Shown: positions 45,655 through 58,216, counted from the stretch's first letter. The stretch is 60,000 nt of DNA from Tubiluchus corallicola (GCA_030141605.1 JAQGDQ010000131.1:374001-434000), one strand, 5' to 3'. Numbers and translations: made by a program. Notes: generated by a model from the letters alone, not told the origin.

Positions 45655-48600
45655 CTAAAGCGACGAAGGCATGCACTTAAATCTTTCAAATGCAGCCTTC
45701 TCAAGCATTTCTCTGTGCTGCGGATGTGCAACATTGATTAATGCATGTGCTCTTTCCAGCAGGGTCTTGCCAAACAGGAAAGCAATGCCATATTCAGTGA
45801 CGACATAGTGAACATGGGCTCGTGTAGTTACAACTCCAGCACCTATAAATAAAAAGGAAGAAAAAAGATTACTCTTGTATGTGACATGCTTAGTTGCTTC
45901 TTACTGTTTAACTAATATGCATGCATTTAAGCTCATTAAACAGATATTGTAAGTTGGCACGAAATTTGAAAATTTACTTTACTTAAAAATTTGAAAGCCC
46001 AGGAGGCCAAGGCTTAAGCTTGCACATCAATTACAAAACATGGCAGTGGGTATAAAAGATTTATAAACTCCCACAACTTAATAATATACGATGTACTAAT
46101 TTTGTTAATTTGTCTTTTCACCTACAATTATTTAGTGTAAAATAATCTAATTGAATTTAATGGTGCATCTAACTTGATTTTTTACAGACCCTGGACTACA
46201 TTCATCTCTGGCACTAATTTATAGCAAAGCCTTATATAGTAAATCCTCGCTTAACGACCGTAATGCGTTCCAGCAAACTGCATCATCGCTAAATGAAACA
46301 TTGTTTTCCATAAGAAACAATGTAAAAGCACTCAATTGCACTCCGGAAGCAAAAATCAGTAGTGCTTGGCTATGTAAAAACGTTCAGTTATGAACTAAAA
46401 ATTAAATTTGAAACCCAGCTGCCTCTCCTTGTTCAGCTTCTTCTTCCTCCTTTTCTGCTTGTAAATAAAAGAACTTATTGCTGGCTGTTTTGATTTTTTC
46501 CTTTTTTCAGCCAACACTTCCTTGTAATCCTTGCAACCTAAACCTAAACCTAAGTTTAATCAGAGTAGTCCTACTACCCACCTTGATGTACGCAGTAGCA
46601 GCCTGATTCAACAAAACGCCAACAGCGTTTGATCACTTGTTATATGACGTCTTAAAACAGCCGTGGATGTTGGATATAATCCATATAAAAGAGAGCTCGA
46701 GCTGATTTGTGGGGTTCCACCTAGAGGTTATGTACTCAGATACTGTGAGCAAACTTACCCTAAAAACGCTATCGAAACTACCAGAGGACTTGGTAAGATG
46801 CAAAGTAGCCAGCGCTGATTTAGCACTAAGTCAAGCTCTGTATACCAAATTGTTTCTAGCTGAACATATAGCTAAAACTAATAATGCTTTCTAAAAACAG
46901 TGAAAAATATAAATATAAAACGAAACGTGTGCATAATGGATGTGGTTAGTAGACAAATACGGAAATATACAAAGAAAGACACTGAGAATTCAAAAAGGCG
47001 ATGTGAGAAAGAAAATTACATCACACTAATCAACTTGCAGGAGACCAACCAGAGATAATACCAGTACACCTGAAGCCTAGCAGACTATCTCTTGAAAAAT
47101 ATTGCTCGGGAGAGGTACCAAAAGTTTCATGAGTCATCTACGTCTGATGGAAACGGATCATTGTCCATGTGATGGAGGTGCACAGATGTCAGTACATCTG
47201 ATCTTCGAATGCCAACTAATCAGACAAAATCTGAGAGAAGCCATATCTGCGTCAACCCTTCAAGAGAGCCCAAAGAGATATATCGACTACAAGATATTAA
47301 TATCTTTAAATTATACATAGATATTGTAAAAGAACTAGTACAAGATTAAGTGATAACGAAATTTAAAAACTTAGCAGGAAATACTAGATTATATAAATTA
47401 AACTCTAGGCCTTGGTATAGAAAGTTTTCCAGAATGCTCGACTATTGAACTCCTCATTCTCGTAATCCTTGCAACGCCTGGCATTGCACTTTTTGCACTC
47501 GCTCTTGTTTTTCCAGCATTTCTGTGAATTGTCTTGACAGTTGGCGGTGGTATATTTAAAGCCTTAGTAATGTCTACTGCTTTTTCACCAGCATCAAAAC
47601 AGTTCAAAATGTCCAATTTTGTCTCTAAGGTAATTGTTTTTCTTTTTTGTTTAACACTTGGCCATGACGGCTGAGAAATATTGCTAGTGAGTCTAGTGTT
47701 GTGTTTGCGGCAGCTAAAATGCCAATGAGATGAAATCAGCAATTAACCATGTAACATGAGCGAATTTTATCAACTGAAACTCTTGCGTTTCATTAAGATG
47801 AATTTTATCTAAAGTTCTAAACATGGGAAAGCAATGAATCATCGTAGCCTGCCTAGCTATGTCTGATTACTGTTATCAGTTTAGTTGTCTTACGATGATC
47901 TGGGTTAAGTAGAGTGTTCTTCATACAGATTTTAGATTGTAAATAAGATTTTAGTGCTTAAAGCAAGGCAAAAAATCGCCGTTAAGACGCAACATGAGAC
48001 ATCAAATGAAAAAAGGCGTCAAATAATTAGCGTCGTTAGAATGAAACAACGCTAAGTGTCAAGTCGTTAAGTGAGGACTTACTGACCCAAAAACAACTGA
48101 TATTAATACCTTTCTTCAACAAGGGCACAATCTTTGACTCCCCATTCTTTGTTATAGATTCAGTAGCTATAATAGGCTTGCCCAGTCCATCCAGTCCCAA
48201 AGCAGCACCTCTCATAAAATCAACCTGGCCGCCAACACCTGAAACCAATGTAAATATTCATTCACAGCTTTTGCCAGCTTTTTTTAAAAAAAATAAAAAA
48301 AGTGTTTGATTTTAACGCTGTTCATTTTTTTTTAACTTTTGTATCAGCTATGCACTCCAACGTGAAAGCCTACGAAATTACAAAAAAAGCCCAGTTACCT
48401 GAGTACATGTATGAGCCTAAAGAATCTGCGCAGATCTGACCTGTAAGGTCAACTTCTAAACATGTGTTTACTGCTGTCACCTTCGGGTTGCGAGCGATGT
48501 TTTTTATATCGTTGACAAACCTCAGTTCACCCATCACTGTAACAGTTGTAAACAAAACTAACTTCAACTTTTTAAAATAAGCCAAGCCAAACAACTTTTG

Positions 48601-51600
48601 ACAATCATTTGGGTCAGTTGTGATGCTGCCCTCATCACACTGAAATAAGTCTTACACAGGTACAGGATGTCAGGAAATGATATAACCCTGCTATACTTAA
48701 AAGTTATCACAAATAAAAACCAAAAAACACATAAATAAGTCTTTATTATAAACAATAATAATACAGTCCCTCTGTTTACAGGGAAAAATTCTACAATTAT
48801 ATGCTTTTACGTATTTAAAATTGAGACTACAAAGTTAATGCAAAGATCTAAGCAAAATAATGAAAATAAGAAAACAAAACATAATAAAAAAATCAACTAA
48901 ATTTACAATATGATTGGTTGATTAATAAGAAATAATACTGAACAAATTACATACAGATAGTGGTTTATGTCAAACTTCATGAAAACAGCTATAATTAAAT
49001 AATGAAAACTGCATTACCAATCTAATTTATAACGTCTTTAGTAATCAAATCATTAACAACAATTACAAGCGCACAACAAGCATTTTTGACTAGATAACAG
49101 TATATATCTTTTAAATCAAAACTTGGCATAGCTATTCTCATTTGTTGTTGCAGGCCTGTTCATACTATGGGGCAATGGAAAATTAAACGTGTTACCATTT
49201 GTCTATCTATCACAAATAAGAAAATGCATTTTTTAATATTTATATATTATAATATTTATAATATTAATCATTATATAGCACTTCTTGTTTAATGCACTTT
49301 TTAAAATTCTTCCCACTGTGTCATAAAAATCAGAAATAAAAATCATTAAAAATCATGAAGCAAAAATCAACGAAGCTCATCAAGAAATGAGTGATCTCAC
49401 CAATTTCAATGAGAAATCAATGTAAATTGTGCCCTTGTCCATCTATGGCTGTTAGACATGTGAATAATGGCAGCACTAGAGAGTATGGTAAGCATTTTTT
49501 ACTCAAAATGAAATGCTCTTTCTCAAGGTTTGATAGGTTTTTATCTATTCTTTTTAGTTTCTTCTGTGAATTGTGACTGTGGGGCAATCATACTCTGACA
49601 CCCTTGTAGGCGAACAGGTGGAAAGTTGCACGTGGCTAAAAAGGCAAACAGGGTTAAGCATATACAAGGCAAAATGTCTTTAAAATTGCAACATACTCAC
49701 CACAAAAAGGATTATCATTTATGAAATTAAACAGTTTTTTGGTTCCCATCACAAAGCTAACCGTAATCTGACCAGCAGCTACAGCTTTTTTTGCATTGGT
49801 GATACAACCTCGGTCGACTAAGTCTACTATCTCATCGCTAAACATTTCACTGTGAATACCCAGATCTTTGTGACCTGTGAGTTCTTTACCAACAGCTTGT
49901 GGTACAGCACCTATACCTACACAGTGCGAAAATAAATACACATAAATGTGTTTGGAATAAAATTAAGTGGATCTGACTTTACAGCAAACAATCTGTGTTG
50001 TGCTTCATAGGCGGATCAAAGCAGTTGGAGTGAGGGGAATAGTTTAGTAATGACCCTGGTTAGAAAAAGGAAGGTGACCACTGGAAAAGTGATTGACACA
50101 GGTCTAGCATTAGGTCCTGCTATTTATTCTGAATTTCTTTAAAACTGTCTGGAAAGGGAAGCATTGCATTACTTACTTGGCCATAATGGATGTAAATGTT
50201 TTAATCGTTGCCAAAACTTAATAGAAAGACCACTGAAACACTACTCCACAAACTTTCGAGAAACACATGTACAAACTTATGCATGCACGAATCCACGCAA
50301 GCCCAAACTCATGCACATGAGCGAACTACTTGCACGTCAAAGCAACTTTGTGTGAAATTATGAACGAATCCCATGAACAGAATTTTGGCTTCTTGCTTGT
50401 TTTTATTTGATTAAATTAAGTTTCTGGCTACTGCTTGGATAATTTTATCAGGATTCTTACTGGCTTCAAAACATGAAGTGCTACCATGACAAAGCATCCT
50501 TATGCTAAATTTCAGCTTCCTAGCTGCTCTACAAGTTGATCTACAATTCTTTACCAAATAATTAGAACACAACATTGTTACCATTGTGGACCCGGTGCTG
50601 TTCAAAAAATGTTCCCATTAAAACAATACTTAAGCATCAAAAGCCACACTGCAGGAAAAGGGACAACATTGTGATGAAATGGATCTTTTTATAAATTAAT
50701 TGTGGGTAATTAAAAATTGTAAAATTCTAAAAATTTTCTAGCGGAAATACCTAGCTGCAGTGTTGCACCATCTGGAATGAGTTCCTCAGCAATAAGGCTT
50801 GCAATTTGCTTCTGAGCAGGAGTAACTCCAGGTGAAGATCGTTCTGGCAAATCCATGTCTGTCTGTACTAAATAGTCAATGTGCGAGATGTGGATTACAG
50901 CATCACCAAATGTGCGAGGCAGTTTAGGGTTAACCAGCGCTACAAATATAAGTGGACACAAAGAGACATTAATTTAACTGAAGCAAATAGAAAAATGCAA
51001 TCTGATGCCAGTAAGATGACTGACTCAATTTTTAAAGATACTAGTTACATACAACAAATTTTAATATAGTTAACAATAAACAAAAACTCAGCTGAGGTTG
51101 CACACTATATTTTCCATGAAAAATAGTACTGTCATTAAAAAGCTAACCAAGCAATTTGTTACCAATTAATCATTTTTATTACCGATGATCGCTCTTGCAT
51201 AGACTATGGCAGTTCTTGTACATTCGACTGCTGGACCCAGTGTACAGAATCCGTGCTCGTCTGGTGATGATACCTATGTAACAATCAAGATATAATCACT
51301 GGGCTTTCAGACATGCAGAAAGATGAGCTTCACTAAAGAATTAACACACTAAATAACGTTACGAGGTTGGATTCTTCGACGTAAAATACCACTGTTCACC
51401 ATGATAAGCAAACAGTACAAAATTTACTGAGAACTCATCATGTTGGAACCCAGTTTTGGTCCAGATGGAACTCAACAGGATCTAAAATAATTAAACACCA
51501 GAGTTAGAACAATACCAGCAGTGACTTACAATTAGCTTGGCTAACAAAGACTCCAGTTAACAGACACTGCCGGTAATTTTTTTCACTCTAGTGTATATAA

Positions 51601-54170
51601 TGACGGTCTGTCTGGACCAAAACTAGTCAGCAGCATGATGAATTTCAAAACAATAAATATGTACTCCAAATTTTAATGGTGCATAACTTACTACAGTGTA
51701 CCTTTTATTACATTTTTTTCACCAGTGTGTACCATATTCTTCCTAAGCTTTTATATCAAGTTATATTTGCATTAGGTCATTGCTCCTATATTAGACACTT
51801 ACCTGTATAAATGCCACATCCAAAGTGACAAGATTTCTTTCAAACAAGAGATGAATGTCAGACAGAAATATGGGGATAAAGTCTGCCCTGCCTTCACTTA
51901 CAGCAAAACGTGTGCTCTTGTCCAGAAAAAGAGCATTAATTCTAAACATATCTACAATAACAACAAAGCATTTAGTTAAGTAGTAGATGAAAATACTGAA
52001 GCATAAAAAATGAAAAGAACTGCACATTTGGCAGAACAGTCTGAAGATTTACATCTGTAAGTGCAGCAACAGTTTCATTAATGCACACTACAGAATGATA
52101 AAGATGAATAATTTAATGTTTTTTGTCAGACGTGTTATCTCAATTCTTGCTGATAACTCGTTTTTCTGTGTTAAAGTAAACGAAAACTTACATGCTATGT
52201 TTACATGTAAACGAAAACTTACATTCAAATAATTTTTACGTAATAAAATGCAGTATAATCATGCTGGTACAGTGTCCAATATTTGGTATCTGACTATCCA
52301 TATAAGTATAATCAACATTGTAAAAAAGATTATTACACCTTTGTACTCAGGTTTCACAAGCTCATATTCTCCCTCTGTCAAAATGTGCAGAACTTCTACA
52401 TTTCTCAATCCAGCATGTCGTCCATGTTTAGCAAGTGCATTTAGCAGAGGTGTGGGTGTACAAGTTGCACCATGCACCCATATTTTGTCATCTAGAACAA
52501 GAGAAGCTTTCACTTGTGGCATTTAAATGATTGTACAAACATGATTTAATAGAAAACAGTTTTTTTAAAATAATGAAAGTGTAATAGCACTTCCATTTAT
52601 TGTATATAACAAGCCGAACTCATAACATATTGACAATATATGGCACTATTTTACGTGGAGTTTTGTACTTTCGTAATAACTTGTGTAGATATTCTTGATC
52701 GCATTGGAATTGCACTTATGTTGCAATACAAAACAGGCCACATTTAATTTAATGGTAAAGAAAAAAATGGTGTAATTCAATCAAGTGACAAGAGAATATT
52801 TCTTATGGAAGTTTTGAATGTTAAAATAATGCTAACCATACGGATTGCTTGTATAATACGAATTAAGTTGCACTATAGCCTATAAACATTAACATCTATT
52901 GGATATAGATATTTGAGCACTGACAAAATGTGAATGCTATCTATGAAGTGACAGGAAAGCGGTTTCACAAACAGCTAATTTTGTTATTAAGCAATTATTC
53001 ATTCGTATTTCAAAATCAGCTGCAATTTTGTGACAAATATGTAATGTGACTTGTATATAGTTAAAGACCCAACAAGCACCCGTTCTACTTCTCCAACAAG
53101 CACCCGTTCTACTTCTCCAATAAATAACTCTATGTACCTAGTTTTGACTTCAGAAATCAGTTTTAGACTTTAGTTTTGTCTAATACTAGCTTTTAATTCA
53201 TTGTGCATGATAAAGAAAGAAAAGCCAAGTGTAATGCTTCATGTAGGTTAATCAGAAGCTCTTAACAACTAGCTTCATCCAACCATGAAAACATTACATC
53301 ATATTTCTCTTAATATATTTTGGAGCAATCTAAAGGCAAGTCTTCCCAAGCAAAAATAAAAGCTTGTTATGTCATATTTCTCTTATTATATTATAGAGCA
53401 ATCCAAAGCCAAGTCTTCCCAAGCAAAAATAAAAGTTCGTTAGAAATCATACAACAATAATATGGAAATGAAATCACTAAAGATTACGAAGCATTTGCCA
53501 GATTTTGACAGAACTTTGTTCAGAACTTGACAAAGCAGTCAATAGCTACTCACTTGCTTTTGTCCTGCATCAACATAATGCTTTTGTCAAAGCTTTTTTG
53601 GCACCATCTTACTTCAGTTTGTGAAGTCTCAAGACTGATAACTACAATAGCAATACTGATAACACTGAAGTTCCAGCTGACAGCAAACGTACTGACTTCA
53701 AATTTTTTTAATCTTCATTACAATCCTGCTGATTGCGTAGTTTTACATAGTACATGTTATTGCGTATGTTCCTGCGCCAGTAGTTGTTAACGATATCAGT
53801 ACTGATGATATCAGCATGTCATCATTTACTCTAGTGTAATGAACCTTATTAAACCACACATTTGGATATAACAGGTAAATGTACAACCGAATGACTAATA
53901 TACTTGGTCTAGCATCTACGTTGAAGATTCTCACATGAGCACTAGACGAACAGGCAACTAGTACTCACTAAACCTACTGGATAAATAATTATAATGCTTA
54001 CGTGATTTGATAATTTCGACTGCCTGGTCTGCTGTCTTCATCTCTGGCGAGGTGCCAGGCCGGGGGTGGAATGGTTCCAGAGTGTAGAAACTGTTGCGAC
54101 ATAATTTGTTTTGAAAGTTTCTGTTTTTTAGAAGATTTTTAAATACCCCAGTGAACCAACCCCCTGCCAT
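45655..54170 (-). CDS. 4-hydroxybutyrate/acetyl-CoA CoA-transferase family protein (9 exons)
   Basis: Family I CoA-transferases (acetyl-CoA hydrolase, acetate or 4-hydroxybutyrate CoA-transferase) move CoA between carboxylic acids through a glutamyl-CoA intermediate. Exons in gene order: 54002-54170, 52339-52491, 51803-51951, 51183-51273, 50751-50939, 49701-49916, 48399-48536, 48110-48238, 45655-45842. All are GT-AG and in phase, giving 474 codons (473 aa). Seen: HGATCTPTPLL near residue 63, SPDEHGFCTLG (159-168), NTCLEVDLTGQICADS (346-361), GVGGQVDF (369-376) and TTRAHVHYVVTEYGIA near the end. By family comparison E350 is the likely catalytic Glu. The N-terminus is rich in Lys, Arg, Phe and Asn and lacks acidic residues for about 30 residues, like a mitochondrial presequence. 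The first ATG is at 54170, with an in-frame TAG 12-14 nt upstream; an in-frame GTG lies 6 nt upstream. Substrate cannot be read from the sequence. Confidence 0.9.
46690..47330 (+). pseudogene. LINE reverse-transcriptase C-terminal fragment nested in the Tigger-like element
   Basis: At 47102-47320 the plus strand encodes SHLRLMETDHCPCDGGAQ then MSVHLIFECQLIRQNLR. The C-x-C-x8-H-x4-C spacing is the zinc-knuckle region found just after the RNase H/RT region of I, R1 and Jockey-type non-LTR retrotransposons. A further open stretch at 46709-46894 is probably part of the same insertion but is not recognised. Stops and frame changes separate the pieces. The orientation is opposite to the Tigger transposase. 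Confidence 0.6.
47398..47742 (-). pseudogene. Tigger/pogo transposase N-terminus (psq/CENP-B-type HTH), truncated
   Basis: The frame contains KRKTITLETKLDILNCFDAG, then EKAVDITKALNIPPPTVKTI and HRNAGK, which is the N-terminal helix-turn-helix of Tigger/CENP-B-like transposases. ASAKSAMPG...ITRMRSSIVE follows at the expected place. The frame ends at a stop soon afterwards, before the second DNA-binding domain and the DDE domain, so the copy cannot make an active transposase. The first about 28 residues of the open frame are probably not part of the protein. Confidence 0.8.
48399..48536 (-). CDS. CoA-transferase exon 7: presumed catalytic-Glu exon
   Basis: The exon encodes FVNDIKNIARNPKVTAVN followed by the family motif LEVDLTGQICADS and SYMYS. 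The Glu in this motif (about residue 350) corresponds to the Glu thought to form the glutamyl-CoA thioester in acetate and 4-hydroxybutyrate CoA-transferases. It is intact here, so the enzyme should be active. The acceptor is TGTTACAG|TGATGG and the donor TCAG|GTAACT, both phase 1. The next exon begins with the glycine-rich GVGGQVDF loop. Confidence 0.85.
53069..53116. repeat. 24-bp perfect tandem duplication (CoA-transferase intron 1)
   Basis: CCAACAAGCACCCGTTCTAC followed by TTCT occurs twice without mismatch, which indicates a recent event. Confidence 0.9.
53299..53444. repeat. 73-bp tandem duplication (CoA-transferase intron 1)
   Basis: Two units offset by 73 bp share TCATATTTCTCTTA and AAGTCTTCCCAAGC followed by AAAAATAAAAG, with a handful of substitutions. 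It is older than the neighbouring 24-bp duplication. Confidence 0.85.
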
Positions 54171-55837
54171 TGCCACAAGCTACTGCAGCTTGCTCTAGGC
54201 AACCATTTCATCATTGACGATGTATCCGTGTTACATCACAAAGAAAAACTTAGATACTAACCTATGAATGAAGTAAAACTAAGAAGCAACAAAAACTTAA
54301 AAGTCTAGGAAGGGGCCATCACTTTTGAAGTTGGCTACAGAAAACAACAAGTAATACAGACGAATAACAGGTCTCAAATTTAAAAGAATTCATATCACAA
54401 AACATTATGAACATCAAATGACTCTTTGAGAGCAAACTGCACTTCTAGATCTATTCATATGACAAATATTTCAGCCAATCTCATAGAAGAAAGAGACAGT
54501 TCTAACGATAAAACATCATCTAGATATAACCCGTATGTGAAAGAGAAATAGGGAATGCTAAAAGATACGAACAGGACAACCAATACTTTAACATGATGTA
54601 GCTAAACGTTACTTGTCACACAAAATCGTAACAGATATTAATCCTGAGCCACACTCTTGTACTCTCAAATGCTCAAGGACGATACCAATGGAAAAGGCAT
54701 CTAACTGTTAACTAGAGTCGATGTTAAGCCAAATGTTGACCCATGACATAGCCACCAAAGGTCACTGAATCACCTTTAAGAAACAATTAGCTACTTTAAT
54801 CAACCACTGCATCACTATCTCATGCTTAGTAGAAACAAATGTCATGATGTCTCAGATAAAGCTGTGCATCTCTTTTGCAACGAATGTTCTTGTCAGAAAG
54901 ACTGATAAATTTAAAGTGCAAGAATGTAAAACTGATACAAGCTAGAGATTTATGTTTGATAAGAAAACTCGGCACATGTCAAGAAAGACGAAACTACAAA
55001 CGTGAGATGCTGACACTTTACCAGCGACACTTAAACTTGAAGTAAATGCCAAAGTCATCTCCGTAGAGATAAAGAACCTAGACGTGAACTTGATAATGAA
55101 TCAGTATGAACTGTGAGTTACATCAAATTTGATAACGACAGAATAGAAAGAGAAAAGAAGCTGAGTGGAACACACTGTAGAGATGTAGCAATAAAAATAG
55201 CTGAAGAAGAGTTGAAATTACAGGTCAAACGAAGGCTGCTTCCTTTGAGGCTTTGTGTTATGCCTGTACTAACACAAAGTTCAAGATTTAAACTTTGGAA
55301 CAAGTCGCGTATGATATGACTAAGACATTTTCACCGGGGCAAGCTTACCTAGCTCCAAGCCATATTACAAAGCTAAGCAGACCCTTTCTTGAAGAATTTT
55401 AACTAGAAACCTATTTACAAAAATGAATGAATACATGAAAACATGAAAGCTATGAAGACGCTAGACAAAAATTGGGTATGGTCAATAAAATATAGTTGTA
55501 CTAATGTTCTCACTATTGCTCATCAAAATATTTTCTGAAAGTTAGCTGATGTAAAAGAAAATATGAGCACTGAGTGGCAAGATATTATTCTTTTTACTGA
55601 AAACTCATCTGAGTGATGCCATAGGTAATCAGACAGCTGAAGTGCCAAAGTATAAATTTTCCAAAAGAGCCAGAATTGAAGGTCAAGATGGAGACTGTAC
55701 AATTTATGCCAAAGTAAATCTGAATGTGAGACAACTAGATGATTGACCCAACTTGGAATACATCTCTATTCATGTAGATAAGAATCAAGTCATTCTCCAA
55801 GACATATAATGATAGCGGACAGATCTTTGAGAGAAAA
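54171..55837. other. region upstream of the CoA-transferase start
   Basis: The first few hundred bases should hold its 5' UTR and promoter. From about 54650 to 55800 there are several interrupted, Lys/Glu-rich coding-like pieces on the plus strand (for example CRDVAIKIAEEELKLQ at about 55170-55225). They may be the eroded 5' part of the element carrying the OTU-like domain. Nothing specific is recognised. Confidence 0.35.
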
Positions 55838-56688
55838 ATGTCTACTACCAACAAGATTCCTGACAGTTTCATCACACATACACAACAAAACTACAATAAA
55901 GGGTCAGGTAAGGTGTTACAAACTTTTGTCACAGAAAGCAGTTACATTGGCTGTACTATGTTGTACAGGTCTGCAGAACAACTCATTATACATGGCAAAT
56001 TTCATCCAGCTCCAGAGAGAAGTTCTCATGGTAAACAGTGTGTCACTAACAGTTTAACCTTCTTAGCATGTTGTAACATAACAAAATGTTTGTACTCGGA
56101 CGAAGCAGTTCTTACATTTCATTTTAATTGTAGGTGATTATCTATACAATTTTGTCAAGCATAAGCAGAACACTGTTGAAGATTTTTTGCAGATAGATGA
56201 ACTACCTTCATGCATTCAGCTAGAGAACGACAATAATTTTACATTCACAAAAGGAACTTGTTATGCTGGTAATATGGAAACTGTACATATGGAATCTCTG
56301 AGCCATATTATTCATTGGAAAATGCATTTCAGAAAAAATTTTTATAGAACAAGCCGATACTGTTTTATGATTTTTAACAATTCAGCAATAGGGATTTGTA
56401 AAATGAACAGCAATTATTGAGTTTGACTCTCACAGTTCAGACCGCGCAGGTATGTGTAGTGAGTCTGGCTGCTGCATTCTTCTTTCTTTTACTTTGAGGC
56501 ATTTGCTCTGTAGTCATTTGTGCAGTCTGTGTAGGTCACAAAGTTCTTCACCATTGCACTTAATACAATTTCATTCACAGAAAACTGATGTCAGACTCAG
56601 AAAACCTTCTAACATAAATAGGAAGAATGCCATAAAAATGATCACATCATATCGCAGTTTAAGCATTATGCAGGATCAGCACCACTGA
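55838..56688 (+). pseudogene. decayed OTU/papain-like peptidase domain (transposon-type, GKQC...FDSH)
   Basis: Three successive frames together show one domain in order: GKQCVTNSLTFLA (likely nucleophile Cys, about 56035), SDEAVL, then GDYLYNFVKHK and LQIDELPSCIQL (56134-56215), then YCFMIFNNSAIGICKMN, then FDSHSSDRAG (56422-56451) with the catalytic-type His. This order is typical of the OTU/papain-like peptidase domain found in ORFs of large eukaryotic transposons, including some with PIF1 helicases. A one-base shift near 56125 and another near 56415 break it. Weak coding-like stretches upstream (54.6-55.8 kb) may belong to the same element but are not recognised. Confidence 0.6.
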
Positions 56689-56982
56689 TGGACTAATGGA
56701 TAACGTTACTAGCATTCATGAAGCTCTTGGTCTTTTTATAATCCTGTTTTTTTCAGATATGACTCATGAAGCAAGGGCAACTGTGGGAGAAAAAACTTCC
56801 ATTCCCAGATCTATGAGTGCCACTGCCTCGTGATGTGCTGCAAGGCGAATAATGAGAGGATGCAAAATGAAGGCTGAATCTATAATGAGTTTGTTTTTTT
56901 TGGTTACATTAGTTAACCATAGTATACATCATAACAAGGTAGTTACGTGTTTTTGTATTAGCTAGTTTGAATGTACATAACT

Positions 56983-57240
56983 GTGTGTTTTATATCTGAT
57001 TTTTGTACATTTTAACTCGTTTTTAATGATTATTTGTAATCTTTAGTGCGGGCCAGCAGGCAGCTAGCTGTTTGGGAATTAAGTTTCCTGATGCTGACCA
57101 TGGCACACCAGTGAAGCCCTACTGTTGTATATACACTTTTTTATGTTTTTTGTGTGCTATTTTGCTGTCTTGTACTATTGTGCTTAAATAAATAATGTAA
57201 TATAATGCAATGTAATGCAACACAATGCAACAAAATAACG
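56983..57240 (+). mobile_element. LINE-like 3' end, second family, copy B
   Basis: TGTGTTTTATATCTGATTTT, TTTTTAATGATTATTT, CCAGCAGGCAGCTAGCTGTT and TTAAGTTTCCTG recur from 14169-14312. This copy continues to AATAAATAATGTAATATAAT and irregular TGCAA/TGTAA pentamers to about 57235, a typical non-LTR tail. Confidence 0.65.
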
Positions 57241-58216
57241 ACATAACAAAAATAAATCTACCTATTTATTGGCATTTAAGGTGCACTTTCAAAATCAGCA
57301 ACAACGCTCTTAGCCAAAACAGAAAAACATATTACATGTACATATAAAGCGAGGATTAATCAGCACAAACTTTTAAGGAATGTAGCAGAAATAAAAAAAT
57401 ACTATATTATTGCATAAACAAAAATTAATATTATTGCACATTGTTGACATTTTAAGAAATAACATTTGTTAGACTTGGCTTAAGATATAATAATTATATA
57501 TGATGCTTTATTTTCAGTTGACCAATGAAAAAAGTGGAGGAGCTTACACTAAAATTATGGGACAAATAAGCCCGAAGTATAAAAACAGAGAAAAGTGCAG
57601 CAAGGACAAACAATAAATATGCGCCAAAATTGAAACTGCACAACCTGATGGCATTCACAAACATTGTTGATTTGTGAAGAACTCCTAGCAGCAAATTTTC
57701 GTATGACTTTCATTCTCAGAAGCTATATCACTATATTCTTAAAATTGTAACGATAAATGTAACAATGACGATGAGAACACAGATGACAAAACTGACGAAG
57801 GTGACAAAATTTATTACAGCATTTTGTTATTGTTTGGTGTTACTTTTTCCAGTCAATCTTTTTAAATGAACAAAGCACAGTCATTGAGAGGCTGATGGTC
57901 CTCACCATGAGACAATTTAAAATTTAGAAGAAACTATGCTTTAATTCAACTTATAAAGTCTTTCTAACTTTTGTAATGTATTTATATGAATGGAAGCACC
58001 ACTGAAGTCCCAATATTTTGACACGAGGGCAATGCCTGCATTTTCACTGTAAATGTGCTTTTTTTTAGTCATCGGTGGTCTTGGAGAGCCCCAAGGAAAG
58101 TATTAAAACAAAAAATATTTTCCTAAACACTAAATAAAGCATTATAATATTGGCAATTTATGTTAAATAAAATTTTCAAATATTTTTTACTATGTAACGT
58201 TTAATGTGGCTTAATG
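57241..58216. other. gene-free stretch
   Basis: AT-rich sequence; no exon, RNA gene or repeat recognised beyond scattered AAT-rich tracts. Confidence 0.5.

Larger units (their letters stand above)
46237..48084 (-). mobile_element. Tigger-like (pogo family) element filling the last intron of the CoA-transferase gene
   Basis: The left end AGTAAATCCTCGCTTAACGAC (46238-46258) and the reverse complement of the right end, CAGTAAGTCCTCACTTAACG (right edge 48084), are near-identical inverted repeats of Tigger type. The left end is preceded by TA; the matching TA on the right has decayed. The transposase N-terminus lies on the minus strand at 47400-47670. The middle and C-terminus of the transposase are missing and LINE-derived sequence occupies part of the left half. 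The right end is only about 24 bp from the exon 8 donor at 48108-48109, so the element makes up about 1.85 kb of a 2.27-kb intron. Confidence 0.75.

Noticed and set aside
46528-46552. CCTAAA repeats resembling a telomere sequence
   Set aside because: Only about three units, inside transposon-derived DNA; too short for an interstitial telomere.
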